This document shows positions 1 to 6,732 of a stretch of DNA of 9,174 nucleotides, one piece after another (the stretch's first letter is position 1; every line of letters starts with the position of its first letter). Source of the stretch: an uncultured Porphyromonadaceae bacterium (GTDB lineage: Bacteria; Bacteroidota; Bacteroidia; Bacteroidales; CAMTPD01). The notes below the pieces were generated by a model. The model was not told the origin of the DNA and searched no databases. It was given only the letters and a program-made list of their open reading frames with translations. The stretch spans positions 1-9,174 of the forward strand of contig CAMTPD010000030.1 in the NCBI GenBank assembly GCA_947074265.1. The letters are read 5' to 3'. Made by a program: the position numbers and the translations under genes.

Positions 1-82
1 GAGATTTTACAGGTGTTTGTGCTTCATTTGTTGTACATCCGATACCAGATACAAGGGAGATTGCAAATAATAACTTCTTCAT
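1..82 (-). CDS. 5' end of a putative lipoprotein gene (partial, runs off left edge)
   Basis: Reading the minus strand from an ATG at 82 gives 27 uninterrupted codons to the window edge. The peptide begins M-K-K-L-L-F-A-I-S-L-V-S-G-I-G-C, then T-T-N-E-A-Q-T-P-V-K-S. A short basic start, a hydrophobic stretch and a Cys at residue 16 followed by small polar residues form a typical Bacteroidota lipoprotein leader. The -3 residue is Gly, so the lipobox is loose rather than perfect. Nothing of the mature domain is visible, so no function can be assigned. It lies on the same strand as the GH110 gene, but 307 bp and a probable terminator separate them, so it is likely transcribed from its own promoter. 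No convincing promoter could be fixed for it: the best -7 candidate (104-111, minus, GAATTTTG) has one mismatch and no matching -33 box. Confidence 0.65.
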   Translation of the reverse strand, partial: MKKLLFAISLVSGIGCTTNEAQTPVKS

Positions 83-257
83 AACTGTTTGTTTTAATAG
101 TTTCAAAATTCTTCTTGTTTAAACGGAAACTTTGAAAGCGCCTTACACTTATATTAATGAGAAAACCGTGCCATCGTTTTTTGAAGGAGTTGCTGTTTGG
201 GTTTAATTATTTGTAATTCAGTGGTGTTTTGTTGTTTTGGTATGTTGGAGACTACTC

Positions 258-308
258 TAGAAAGTGTAGAAATAGATGTGGTTACGTAGAATAGTTCTAC
301 ACTTTTTA
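258..308. repeat. Inverted repeat with two alternative pairings
   Basis: AAAGTGTAGAA at 261-271 is the exact reverse complement of TTCTACACTTT at 295-305. On a plus-strand RNA, pairing extends outward to 258/308 with one G-U pair. The 23-base loop contains a second GTAGAA (286-291), which forms its own 6-bp hairpin with TTCTAC (295-300) across a 3-base loop. The right arm can therefore pair with only one of the two left arms at a time. GTAGAAATAG (266-275) and GTAGAATAG (286-294) also read as an imperfect direct repeat. It could be a protein-binding site or an RNA switch or attenuator upstream of the lipoprotein gene. The role is unknown. Confidence 0.5.
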
Positions 309-332
309 TTGGGGAATTAAGATTATACAACA

Positions 333-359
333 ACGGCCCGAAGGTTAACTTCGAGCCGT
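333..359 (-). terminator. Probable intrinsic terminator of the GH110 gene
   Basis: Arms ACGGCCCGAAG (333-343) and CTTCGAGCCGT (349-359) flank a 5-base loop. The one non-complementary position (338 with 354) is a C-A mismatch in plus-strand RNA but a U-G wobble in minus-strand RNA. The 11-bp stem is therefore fully paired only in the minus transcript, which fits its place about 30 bases after the GH110 stop. The following minus-strand bases, TTGTTGTATAATC, are T-rich but not an uninterrupted U tract, so efficiency is uncertain. Confidence 0.6.
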
Positions 360-389
360 GTGATTATTGGAGTACCTTTAATTCTGTCA

Positions 390-2087
390 TTAAAGAGCTT
401 CAATTCGATTGTTTTTTACGATGACATTTTCACATTGTTCGGTCCTAATTAATTGAGACACCTCTTTGGTTGAACTATTTGTGATAAAGAAATTATCTTT
501 TACGATAAGGCCGTCTGTTGCTTTGGCAAAGATTGCATCAGCATTGAGCAAGTCGAAGCGATTATCACAGATGGTTATATTTTTATGTATTGCACCTTCA
601 TATTTCCCATTTTCAGGAGCGATACAAATAACAGGACTACCGCATTCTATAAATTGATTGTTACGAATGGTTACGTCTGCAACTGGGCCCGACTCAAACC
701 AACTTCTACCTTCATTTGCAATTAATATTGCGCTCATTGGCATTCTTAAGAATATATTATCTTCAATAATGACCTTTTTTCGTGTTGTAACTAAAATACC
801 TCGTGTTGGAATACTCGCAAAGAAGTTATTATTGATTTCAACTTCTGGTGTCCATGTTGTATTTTCCACGACAACATCAGACTTTGTTTTAACGTTTTCC
901 GAAGCAACAGATTTTAAGGTTAATAAGATTTCTCGATCGTTGAGTCGTTCTACTTTCCTGATTTTAACTTGTTGCATGCATAAAAGAGAGTTAGCGTCTA
1001 CAATGTCGATATCGTCTCCGGCGAAGAACTGTTCAAGACCATAAGTCTGATGATGCATATAGCATATCTTGATTTGATTAGGAGCCGGGTATTCTACGAT
1101 ACGCAAATGTGTGCCATGAATATTGATCGGATCATCATGTGCGCCAATAAAACGAGAGTTCGCTATTTTTATCTTTCCTTTACAGCCCGAGAATTGGAGG
1201 AAATCAGCAAAACCAACATCCGTGCGACCTTTACCATACTCGGGTTCGCAAAGTAAACGATCGTAAATCAGATCCTCCGAAACTTGAGAAACAATTCCGA
1301 AGTTGCCCATGAAATGGAAACCGATATTTTGCAAACGAATATTCTTGCTTAGATTTACCAAGCCGGCTACCTCGTCACGAATCCCATCACGCATTTGAAA
1401 AACTTGTCCCGGTTTACACATTGGAGCCTTGTCTTTATAGTTGAAACGGATAAGTCCGGGTTCAAGTTCGATTGCCTTATCAAGATTACTTAAAGGGGAC
1501 GAATGGCGGATGTTTAATGTTGTTTCCGGATCGTATAGTTGGGCTATACCTCCGGTCAAAGTCCAGCTTTCTCCAATCCATGCAAACATGTCATTTGTAA
1601 TTTGATATTTACTAAGCGGATGCGCTTTTGCTACGATATATTTGTCGCCACGTTCTGTTACTGTCATTTCAGGGACAGTAGGATCAGATGCCTTTATTGA
1701 AATATTCTTAATGGTGATATTTTCACTTTTGTCGATGGCGAAAGGTGTCATTTCACCATGGGTAACCAGGCAGGCTCCATTACCATCAATAGTTAAGTTT
1801 TTCATGTCTTTAATCCATAAGCCAATGTGTTTGGTTTGATCAGGATTTTCACTTTCGCTAGCCGTATTTGAGACAAAGTACAAATGTTTTGATGAATTTG
1901 TTCTGCTGATGTGATAGTTACCACTCTCTAATCGGATGGTTACAGGTTTACCTTTATCTTTTCGAGCTTCATCAATGGCCGACTGTATACGTTGAGTAGC
2001 ATCGTCAGTTGTGTATTTTACAACAATTGTTTTTGCCGATAAAGATGCTGACAAAAACAGCATTAAAGAAATAATTGAATGTTTCAT
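390..2087 (-). CDS. GH110 alpha-1,3-galactosidase (exported)
   Basis: The 565-residue protein has a signal peptide (residues 1-18, ...LSAS-LSA, then KTIVV) and a right-handed parallel beta-helix body with many N-x-x-I/F rungs such as ITIKNISI, VTIRNNQF and ITICDNRF. The core FHFMGNFGIVSQ (257-268), GKGRTDVGFADFLQFSGCKG (285-304) and FIGAHDDPINIHGTHLR (313-329) is characteristic of GH110, the inverting exo-alpha-1,3-galactosidases that remove the terminal Gal of blood group B and linear alpha-Gal structures. Asp295, Asp318 and Asp319 are spaced as I recall the three active-site Asp residues of the structurally studied marine GH110 enzyme (321, 344, 345), so the active site looks intact. The length is typical. 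Subfamily A (branched B antigen only) and B (also linear) cannot be separated by eye, so no glaA/glaB symbol is given. The protein probably acts in the periplasm. The gene diverges from the GH29 gene across 231 bp and ends in TAA before a hairpin at 333-359. Confidence 0.93.
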   Translation of the reverse strand: MKHSIISLMLFLSASLSAKTIVVKYTTDDATQRIQSAIDEARKDKGKPVTIRLESGNYHISRTNSSKHLYFVSNTASESENPDQTKHIGLWIKDMKNLTIDGNGACLVTHGEMTPFAIDKSENITIKNISIKASDPTVPEMTVTERGDKYIVAKAHPLSKYQITNDMFAWIGESWTLTGGIAQLYDPETTLNIRHSSPLSNLDKAIELEPGLIRFNYKDKAPMCKPGQVFQMRDGIRDEVAGLVNLSKNIRLQNIGFHFMGNFGIVSQVSEDLIYDRLLCEPEYGKGRTDVGFADFLQFSGCKGKIKIANSRFIGAHDDPINIHGTHLRIVEYPAPNQIKICYMHHQTYGLEQFFAGDDIDIVDANSLLCMQQVKIRKVERLNDREILLTLKSVASENVKTKSDVVVENTTWTPEVEINNNFFASIPTRGILVTTRKKVIIEDNIFLRMPMSAILIANEGRSWFESGPVADVTIRNNQFIECGSPVICIAPENGKYEGAIHKNITICDNRFDLLNADAIFAKATDGLIVKDNFFITNSSTKEVSQLIRTEQCENVIVKNNRIEAL

Positions 2088-2318
2088 GATCGTGTTAAAG
2101 TTACAATACTACAATGTTACGAAAAAAAATATATATATAATAATGATCTAAAGATTGCGTGTTGAAATATATGCAGTTAGTAATCTTCTACTTAATATTA
2201 GAAAGGTTAGATAGATCGTTGTTTGTAATATGTAAAAAACTATATTTGCTTACTTAATAAATGAGTATATCTCAAGACGTTTTTAGCAAGTGATTCTATT
2301 ACACTAAATTATAACACT
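2088..2318. promoter_or_regulatory. Divergent intergenic region between GH110 and GH29 genes
   Basis: This 231-bp AT-rich spacer must carry the start signals of both divergent genes. The plus-strand promoter is listed separately. On the minus side the nearest -7 candidate is TAGTATTG (2104-2111), with one mismatch to TAnnTTTG and no matching -33 box, so I do not call it. An alternating AT run (2130-2140) is flanked by an A tract and may be flexible or curved DNA. No clear operator palindrome was seen. Confidence 0.4.
2218..2248 (+). promoter_or_regulatory. Bacteroides-type promoter for the GH29 gene
   Basis: TATATTTG at 2241-2248 matches the Bacteroides -7 consensus TAnnTTTG exactly. GTTG at 2218-2221 matches three of four bases of the -33 TTTG box, with 19 bases between the two, which is the expected spacing. 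Transcription would start near 2255, leaving a leader of about 60 bases before the ATG at 2319. Confidence 0.5.
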
Positions 2319-3365
2319 ATGAATACCATGATTCCTCAAGTATTATTAAAGCTGCTAGTTTGCGGTATTACGGTTTCTTTTTTAGCTACAAGTTGTTCAT
2401 TTACAAAATCTAAACACGAGACATCTGTGACTATCATATCCGATTCTCTTCGTGCAAAAGAAATTCAAGATATGCGTTTCGGTATGTTTATTTGTTGGTC
2501 TTTTAGTACTTTCTCGGGGAAAGAGTGGACAGGTGAAGTGCTTGGTCCTGATTTTTTCAAGGCTACGGGATGTAATACCGATCAGTGGGCAAAAACAGCA
2601 AAAGAAGCAGGGATGAATTACATACTTTTCTTGACTAAGCATCATGATGGTTTTTGTTTGTGGGATACGCAAACCACAGATCTTAAATCGATCAATGCAC
2701 CAATTCAATTAGATGTATTGAATGAGTTACGTAAGTCTTGTGATAAATATGGGATAAAGCTTGCATTGTACTTTTCGGAAGGAGATTGGAACTGGGAAGG
2801 AGCAGAGCGAGGTGGTTGGATGAAAGGAGGCTCAAATCCTGAAATGAAGAAAGCACAACTAAAGGAATTACTAACAAATTACGGACCAATTGAGTTTATT
2901 TGGTTTGATGCAGCAGTAGGAGATGGAGGATTGAGTCATCATGAAACTGTAGAGTGGGTACATCAATTTCAGCCAAATACATTCTGTGGGTTCAATGCAT
3001 TAGAGCCAGCCGGCAGACTTAGTTTGCGAGAGCGTGGAGCTCCGGGGCCTATTGGTGGAGATGGACTTACTTGGGTAGAAGATGCCGGAGAAAATGAGAA
3101 ACAATACAAAGGATATTATGTAGCAGAGTTTACTTATCCTATTTTACCGAAAAGAGAAGGCGGTGCAGATTGGTTTTATTCGTTGCCTATGCATGATACT
3201 CTATGTATTTCAGCACAAAGAATATATGAAGATTATAATGGTGCAGTGAAGTGTGGAAATATCTTTTCTTTGAATGTTGGGCCAAATTACGATGGAAATA
3301 TCAGAGAGATAGATGTAAAAACACTTCAAGAGGTAGGCAGGATGATTGCTGCTGCAAAAGAATAA
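2319..3365 (+). CDS. GH29 family alpha-L-fucosidase-like lipoprotein
   Basis: The 348-residue protein has a lipoprotein leader with lipidation Cys26 (L-A-T-S-C), so it is membrane-anchored. GH29 barrel motifs follow in order: RFGMFICWSFSTFSGKEWT (53-71), YILFLTKHHDGFCLWDT (101-117), the strand KLALYFSEGDWNW (147-159), and IEFIWFDAAVGDG (191-203), where Asp197 fits the GH29 catalytic nucleophile in the W-F-D motif. The barrel closes with NIFSLNVGPNYDGNI (314-328). GH29 enzymes are retaining exo-alpha-L-fucosidases, and some members accept L-galactose-type sugars. Two oddities are noted. The usual His of FGxFIHWG is Cys59 here, and the protein ends right after the catalytic barrel without the C-terminal beta-sandwich of longer members. 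The acid/base residue cannot be assigned by eye. The gene ends in TAA and has its own promoter. Family is confident; linkage and exact sugar are not. Confidence 0.9.
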   Translation: MNTMIPQVLLKLLVCGITVSFLATSCSFTKSKHETSVTIISDSLRAKEIQDMRFGMFICWSFSTFSGKEWTGEVLGPDFFKATGCNTDQWAKTAKEAGMNYILFLTKHHDGFCLWDTQTTDLKSINAPIQLDVLNELRKSCDKYGIKLALYFSEGDWNWEGAERGGWMKGGSNPEMKKAQLKELLTNYGPIEFIWFDAAVGDGGLSHHETVEWVHQFQPNTFCGFNALEPAGRLSLRERGAPGPIGGDGLTWVEDAGENEKQYKGYYVAEFTYPILPKREGGADWFYSLPMHDTLCISAQRIYEDYNGAVKCGNIFSLNVGPNYDGNIREIDVKTLQEVGRMIAAAKE

Positions 3366-3399
3366 AGATAGATGTTGAGCAATATTAACATGCTTTATT
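3361..3399 (+). terminator. Imperfect hairpin overlapping the GH29 stop codon
   Basis: AATAAAG (3361-3367) pairs with CTTTATT (3393-3399), and inside it ATGTT (3372-3376) pairs with AACAT (3387-3391), with an uneven internal bulge. The stem includes the TAA stop and lies where a 3'-end structure is expected. It is AT-rich and lacks a clear U tract, so it may only be an RNA-stabilising hairpin or chance. Confidence 0.3.
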
Positions 3400-3485
3400 C
3401 TATAGACTTAATACGATTCATTATACAAGATTATAAATATTTGAGGGATAGACTCTGAATAAAATACAAAGAATAATAAAGGCCG

Positions 3486-3516
3486 TTTGTTATTTGCAGC
3501 AACCTATCTATATTCG
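3486..3516 (+). promoter_or_regulatory. Bacteroides-type promoter for the HExxH protein gene
   Basis: TTTG at 3486-3489 and TATATTCG at 3509-3516 (one mismatch to TAnnTTTG) are separated by 19 bases, the expected Bacteroides spacing. The ATG at 3545 follows 28 bases after the -7 box, giving a short leader. This suggests the peptidase gene can be expressed apart from the GH29 gene 179 bp upstream. Confidence 0.42.
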
Positions 3517-3544
3517 CAAAAAGTAACTTTTAATTATCATATCA

Positions 3545-4192
3545 ATGGTAAGAAGAATATTCTTATTTCTAGTTGTCTTATTTTCGACTCTTACACTTTG
3601 GGCTCAACAAACAAAGTACTATGATACGTTAACACATACAGAGCTGGAAGATTTGCGTATTGAGTACGGAAAGAACAAGGAGTATCCCCAAGAATATGAA
3701 CAACAATTTTTGCTAGCATTATCACATTATCCCGAATTGAAAGATGTTGTTATAGAGCTTAAGTTCTCAAAGGAACAGACTACAATGGCTTGTCGACCAA
3801 AAATATCCTCATTATTTTCAGGAGAACGAACATATTATATCTTGATTAATAATAAAGATAATTTTGACGGTATTTTATTAGAAGATGTTCCTTTCAATGC
3901 TCAGATTGGCGTTATTGGACATGAGTTAGCACATGTCGTTGACTTTGAAAATAAAACATTAGGAGGAGTCGTTAAAACAGGATTAGGTTATTTGAAGGAT
4001 AATTACAAACGAAAATTAGAGCATAAGATTGATTCTATGACAGCAGCTCACGGTTTAGGATGGCAATTATATGAATGGGCAACTTATTCAATGTTTGAAT
4101 CACCTTTTGCAACGCAGGCATACAAAGACTTTAAAAAGCGAATCTATATGACACCCGAACAGATAATGGAGCTGCTCGAAAGCGATGTGTAA
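3545..4192 (+). CDS. Small exported putative zinc metallopeptidase (HExxH)
   Basis: The 215-residue protein has a clear signal peptide (M-V-R-R, a hydrophobic stretch, ...TLTLWA, then QQTK at 21), so it is periplasmic or secreted. The mature part holds IGVIGHELAHVVDFENK (121-137) with the zinc-binding motif H126-E127-L-A-H130, followed by KLEHKIDSMTAAHGLGWQLYEWATY (157-181, shown in part as E159-x3-D163). An HExxH followed by ExxxD resembles glu-zincin peptidases such as M48, where the Glu is the third zinc ligand. The spacing here (about 29 residues) is shorter than usual for M48, so membership is not claimed. I do not recognise a named family. Nothing shows its substrate; its place among mucin-type glycosidases makes a glycoprotein or cell-envelope role possible but unproven. 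The gene ends in TAA and codon usage is AT-rich like the GH29 gene. Confidence 0.78.
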   Translation: MVRRIFLFLVVLFSTLTLWAQQTKYYDTLTHTELEDLRIEYGKNKEYPQEYEQQFLLALSHYPELKDVVIELKFSKEQTTMACRPKISSLFSGERTYYILINNKDNFDGILLEDVPFNAQIGVIGHELAHVVDFENKTLGGVVKTGLGYLKDNYKRKLEHKIDSMTAAHGLGWQLYEWATYSMFESPFATQAYKDFKKRIYMTPEQIMELLESDV

Positions 4193-4313
4193 TTTTATAA
4201 TATATGAGCTAAAACAACACGCATATAACAGATATAAATCTAATAATAAGGGTAAATAAGACATTTATACGCTGTTTTTAGTGTTTAGATGGTGTATTTT
4301 GTACAATTCTTCG

Positions 4314-4342
4314 TTTGTTGTAAAAAAAGATTATTATTTTTG
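4314..4342 (+). promoter_or_regulatory. Candidate promoter of the GH95-like/GH101 operon
   Basis: TATTTTTG at 4335-4342 matches the Bacteroides -7 consensus TAnnTTTG. TTTG at 4314-4317 lies 17 bases upstream, slightly closer than the usual 19 or so. Transcription would begin near 4349, giving a leader of nearly 90 bases before the ATG at 4437. The rest of the 244-bp spacer (4193-4436) shows no convincing operator or terminator. Confidence 0.4.
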
Positions 4343-4436
4343 ACAAAACTAACGCATAAGGTTGCAAATTGATTGCACTAGGCCTGATCTGATTACCATC
4401 TTTAGCTAACAATAAAAATTTAACGACGTATATACC

Positions 4437-6692
4437 ATGATAAATAAAATAGCCACATTTGTATTGGTTTGTAGCTTTGCATTTCCTTGTGTAGCACAGA
4501 AGCAGAACTGCAAAGCATTAGATATTGTATCCAAACATACGATTCAGTTTGATACACCTCCGGTAAAAATACCTGTTCAACACTCAGTTGATGCTCCTCT
4601 ATTGGGGAATGGCAGCATAGCTGTGGCTTTAGCCGGAACTCCCGACGAACAATTATTCTACATTACACGAAACGACTTCTGGCGACTAAAGTCAGCACTC
4701 GATGCTTCTTATCCTGCTGTATTGGGAAAAGTAAAGCTCTCTATTCCCGCCTTGCAAAATGCGAGTTATAAAGTAGAGCAACGGTTAGACAATGCATCTA
4801 CTACTGCAACTTTCACGAAAGGAAAGCAAACCGTAACTTATACAACGTATGTAAATGCTACTGAAGATTTGCTGCTAATCGAACTGAAACTGCAAGGAGG
4901 AGGAACGATGAAAGGAAGCCTAGGCTTGAGTTTGCCGGAAGAAGGACAAGAGATTGTAAACCGTCTACCCCTCGAACGCGTATTTCCAACAGTGACTTCT
5001 TTAAAAAAACATGCAAGCAATATCGAAGTATTGGAACGAGGCTTTGTTGAAGAGGTAGATATACCAACACGCGCAGCCATCGCATTGCGCATATTAGATA
5101 AGGATGATTGTACGTTTGAGTTGCAATCAGGTAAACCAATCCATATTATATGCGCGGTATCGAGCGACTTTAAAACTCCCGATTGCGTAGAAGCAGTAAC
5201 TTCAAAAGTTGCATCAATAGAGAAAGGCGATTTGAAAGCATTGCAAGAAAAGCACGAGCAATGGTGGAATAACTATTGGAACATGTCATACGTATCTATA
5301 CCAGATAAAGAGATCGAGAAACACTATTATTTATCGTTATATGGAATGGGTTCGTGCAGTCGCGACGCAGACTTCGCACCATCTATTTTTGGTTCTTGGA
5401 TAACCAAAGAACGTCCGTTTTGGAATGGAGACTATCATCTCAACTACAATCATATCGCCCCTTACTATGCACTTTACTCTGCAAACAGACTAGAGCAAGC
5501 AATGCCTTATACAAACACAATGTTGCCTCAGTTAGAACGAGGAAAGCATTACTCGCTACGTGTTACAGGAATTAAAGACGGCATTATGTTGCCCGTAGGA
5601 GCAGGTCCTTTAGGTATTGAAACATGCCGACGTGATACATTTATGGAGAACTATTACAGTGGTTGGATTAAAGAAGAACATGTACAGGGCGGCGGTTTCT
5701 TTATGGGGCAAAAGAGCAATTCCTCGTATGTTGTTGTGAATATGTCTATGCACTTTTACCGTACATGGGATAAGTCATATGCGCAACGTGTATATCCGTT
5801 TGTCAAAGGAGTTGCCAATTTCTGGAAAGGGTATGTATCGAAACAAGGCGACCGTTATGTTATATACAACGATGCTATTCACGAAGGCACGATAGGAACG
5901 ATGAATCCGATTCTTTCACTCGGATTGGCACGCATGGTGCTTCAAACCGCCATCGATATGAACGAATATTTAAATGAAGATGCCGTATCTAGAGAAGTAT
6001 GGGCAGATCTAAAAGCGAAGCTATCCGACTTTCCTTTACAACAGCGTGACGGAAAAACCGTATTTCGGTATACTGAAAAAGGCGTAGACTGGTGGGGCGA
6101 TAATACGCTCGGTATCCAGCATATCTATCCGGCCGGACAAATCGGATTGGCAAGCGAAACTACACAACTCGAAACAGCTCAGAACACCATCGACGTAATG
6201 CAACGATGGATCGACTTTAACGGATCCAATAGTTTCTTTCCGGCAGCCGTGCGAGTGGGATACAATGCCGATACCATCCTTACCAAGTTAAATCAGTATG
6301 TGAACAATACCTATCCGAATGGATTTCAGCGAAACAATCCGCATGGAATCGAGAACTTTAGTACCACACCCAACACTATCAATGAAATGTTATGCATGGG
6401 GCATCAAGATATAGTTCGCATATTTCCTGTATGGCCAAAAGATCAAGATGCTACCTTTGAGCGCATCCGCGTTGAAGGAGCTTTTCTCGTTTCTGCACAA
6501 ATCAAAGGAGGAGTAATAGGCCCTGTAACGATCATCAGTGAGCAAGGAAGACCACTTGTTTTGCAGAATCCATGGAAAGATAAAGCAGTTAAGATTACTT
6601 CCAAAGCTGGGGAAAGTACGACTCAGCGAGGAGACAAGCTAACCCTGACTACACAACAAGGAGTAACTTATACCTTCACTCCTTTAAAATAA
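4437..6692 (+). CDS. GH95-like glycosidase (clan GH-L type barrel), divergent
   Basis: The 751-residue protein has a signal peptide (1-20, ...FAFPCVA, then QKQ). An N-terminal beta domain carries APLLGNGSIAVALAGTPDEQ (53-72) and FYITRNDFWRLKS, similar to the GNG entry motif of GH95 and DUF5703-type N-domains. A helical barrel follows with PFWNGDYHLNYNH (327-339), which matches the GH95 W-N-x-D-Y-H-x-N-x-N motif. Asn336 and Asn338 fit the Asn pair that in GH95 supports catalysis, and Glu483 (YNDAIHEGT) is a candidate general acid. The C-terminal part PHGIENFSTTPNTINEMLCM (635-654) aligns with the GH95 QIDGNFGGTAGIAEMLLQ region, but the catalytic-site Asp is Glu639 here with one residue missing. 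GH95 enzymes are inverting alpha-1,2-L-fucosidases or alpha-L-galactosidases. Given the divergence, sugar and activity are not assigned. The gene ends in TAA 40 bp before the GH101 ATG, so the two are probably co-transcribed. Confidence 0.87.
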   Translation: MINKIATFVLVCSFAFPCVAQKQNCKALDIVSKHTIQFDTPPVKIPVQHSVDAPLLGNGSIAVALAGTPDEQLFYITRNDFWRLKSALDASYPAVLGKVKLSIPALQNASYKVEQRLDNASTTATFTKGKQTVTYTTYVNATEDLLLIELKLQGGGTMKGSLGLSLPEEGQEIVNRLPLERVFPTVTSLKKHASNIEVLERGFVEEVDIPTRAAIALRILDKDDCTFELQSGKPIHIICAVSSDFKTPDCVEAVTSKVASIEKGDLKALQEKHEQWWNNYWNMSYVSIPDKEIEKHYYLSLYGMGSCSRDADFAPSIFGSWITKERPFWNGDYHLNYNHIAPYYALYSANRLEQAMPYTNTMLPQLERGKHYSLRVTGIKDGIMLPVGAGPLGIETCRRDTFMENYYSGWIKEEHVQGGGFFMGQKSNSSYVVVNMSMHFYRTWDKSYAQRVYPFVKGVANFWKGYVSKQGDRYVIYNDAIHEGTIGTMNPILSLGLARMVLQTAIDMNEYLNEDAVSREVWADLKAKLSDFPLQQRDGKTVFRYTEKGVDWWGDNTLGIQHIYPAGQIGLASETTQLETAQNTIDVMQRWIDFNGSNSFFPAAVRVGYNADTILTKLNQYVNNTYPNGFQRNNPHGIENFSTTPNTINEMLCMGHQDIVRIFPVWPKDQDATFERIRVEGAFLVSAQIKGGVIGPVTIISEQGRPLVLQNPWKDKAVKITSKAGESTTQRGDKLTLTTQQGVTYTFTPLK

Positions 6693-6732
6693 GGAAGGTG
6701 CAATATTGCTAATACCATCAACATTTACGACC

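Larger units (their letters stand above)
83..389. other. 307-bp non-coding region between two minus-strand genes
   Basis: No credible coding sequence is seen here. The segment should contain the promoter and leader of the lipoprotein gene starting at 82 and the 3' end of the GH110 transcript. Two structured elements stand out and are listed separately: an 11-bp perfect inverted repeat with an internal copy of one arm (258-308) and a long hairpin (333-359). The rest is AT-rich sequence with no clear motif. Confidence 0.6.

Noticed and set aside
117..124. GTTTAAAC palindrome upstream of the lipoprotein gene
   Set aside because: An 8-base AT-rich palindrome is expected by chance in this kind of spacer and has no second copy nearby.
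157..216. 19-codon plus-strand open frame M-R-K-P-C-H-R-F-L-K...
   Set aside because: It is short, without a promoter or conserved feature visible, and lies in the leader region of a minus-strand gene. Chance is enough to explain it.
466..1256. Chain of plus-strand open frames opposite the GH110 gene
   Set aside because: They are antisense to a well-supported GH110 coding sequence, have no recognisable motifs or leaders, and follow from the codon bias of the true gene.
2119..2142. A tract and alternating AT run as a specific protein-binding site or repeat element
   Set aside because: It is simple AT-rich promoter DNA. No distinct motif can be read, so only its possible flexibility is mentioned.
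6706..6732. TTG at 6706 as the GH101 start, with AAGGAAGG just upstream
   Set aside because: The purine run looks like a ribosome-binding site, but Bacteroidota rarely rely on one, and the ATG at 6733 gives a standard signal peptide beginning M-N-K. Nine extra residues would only lengthen the leader.
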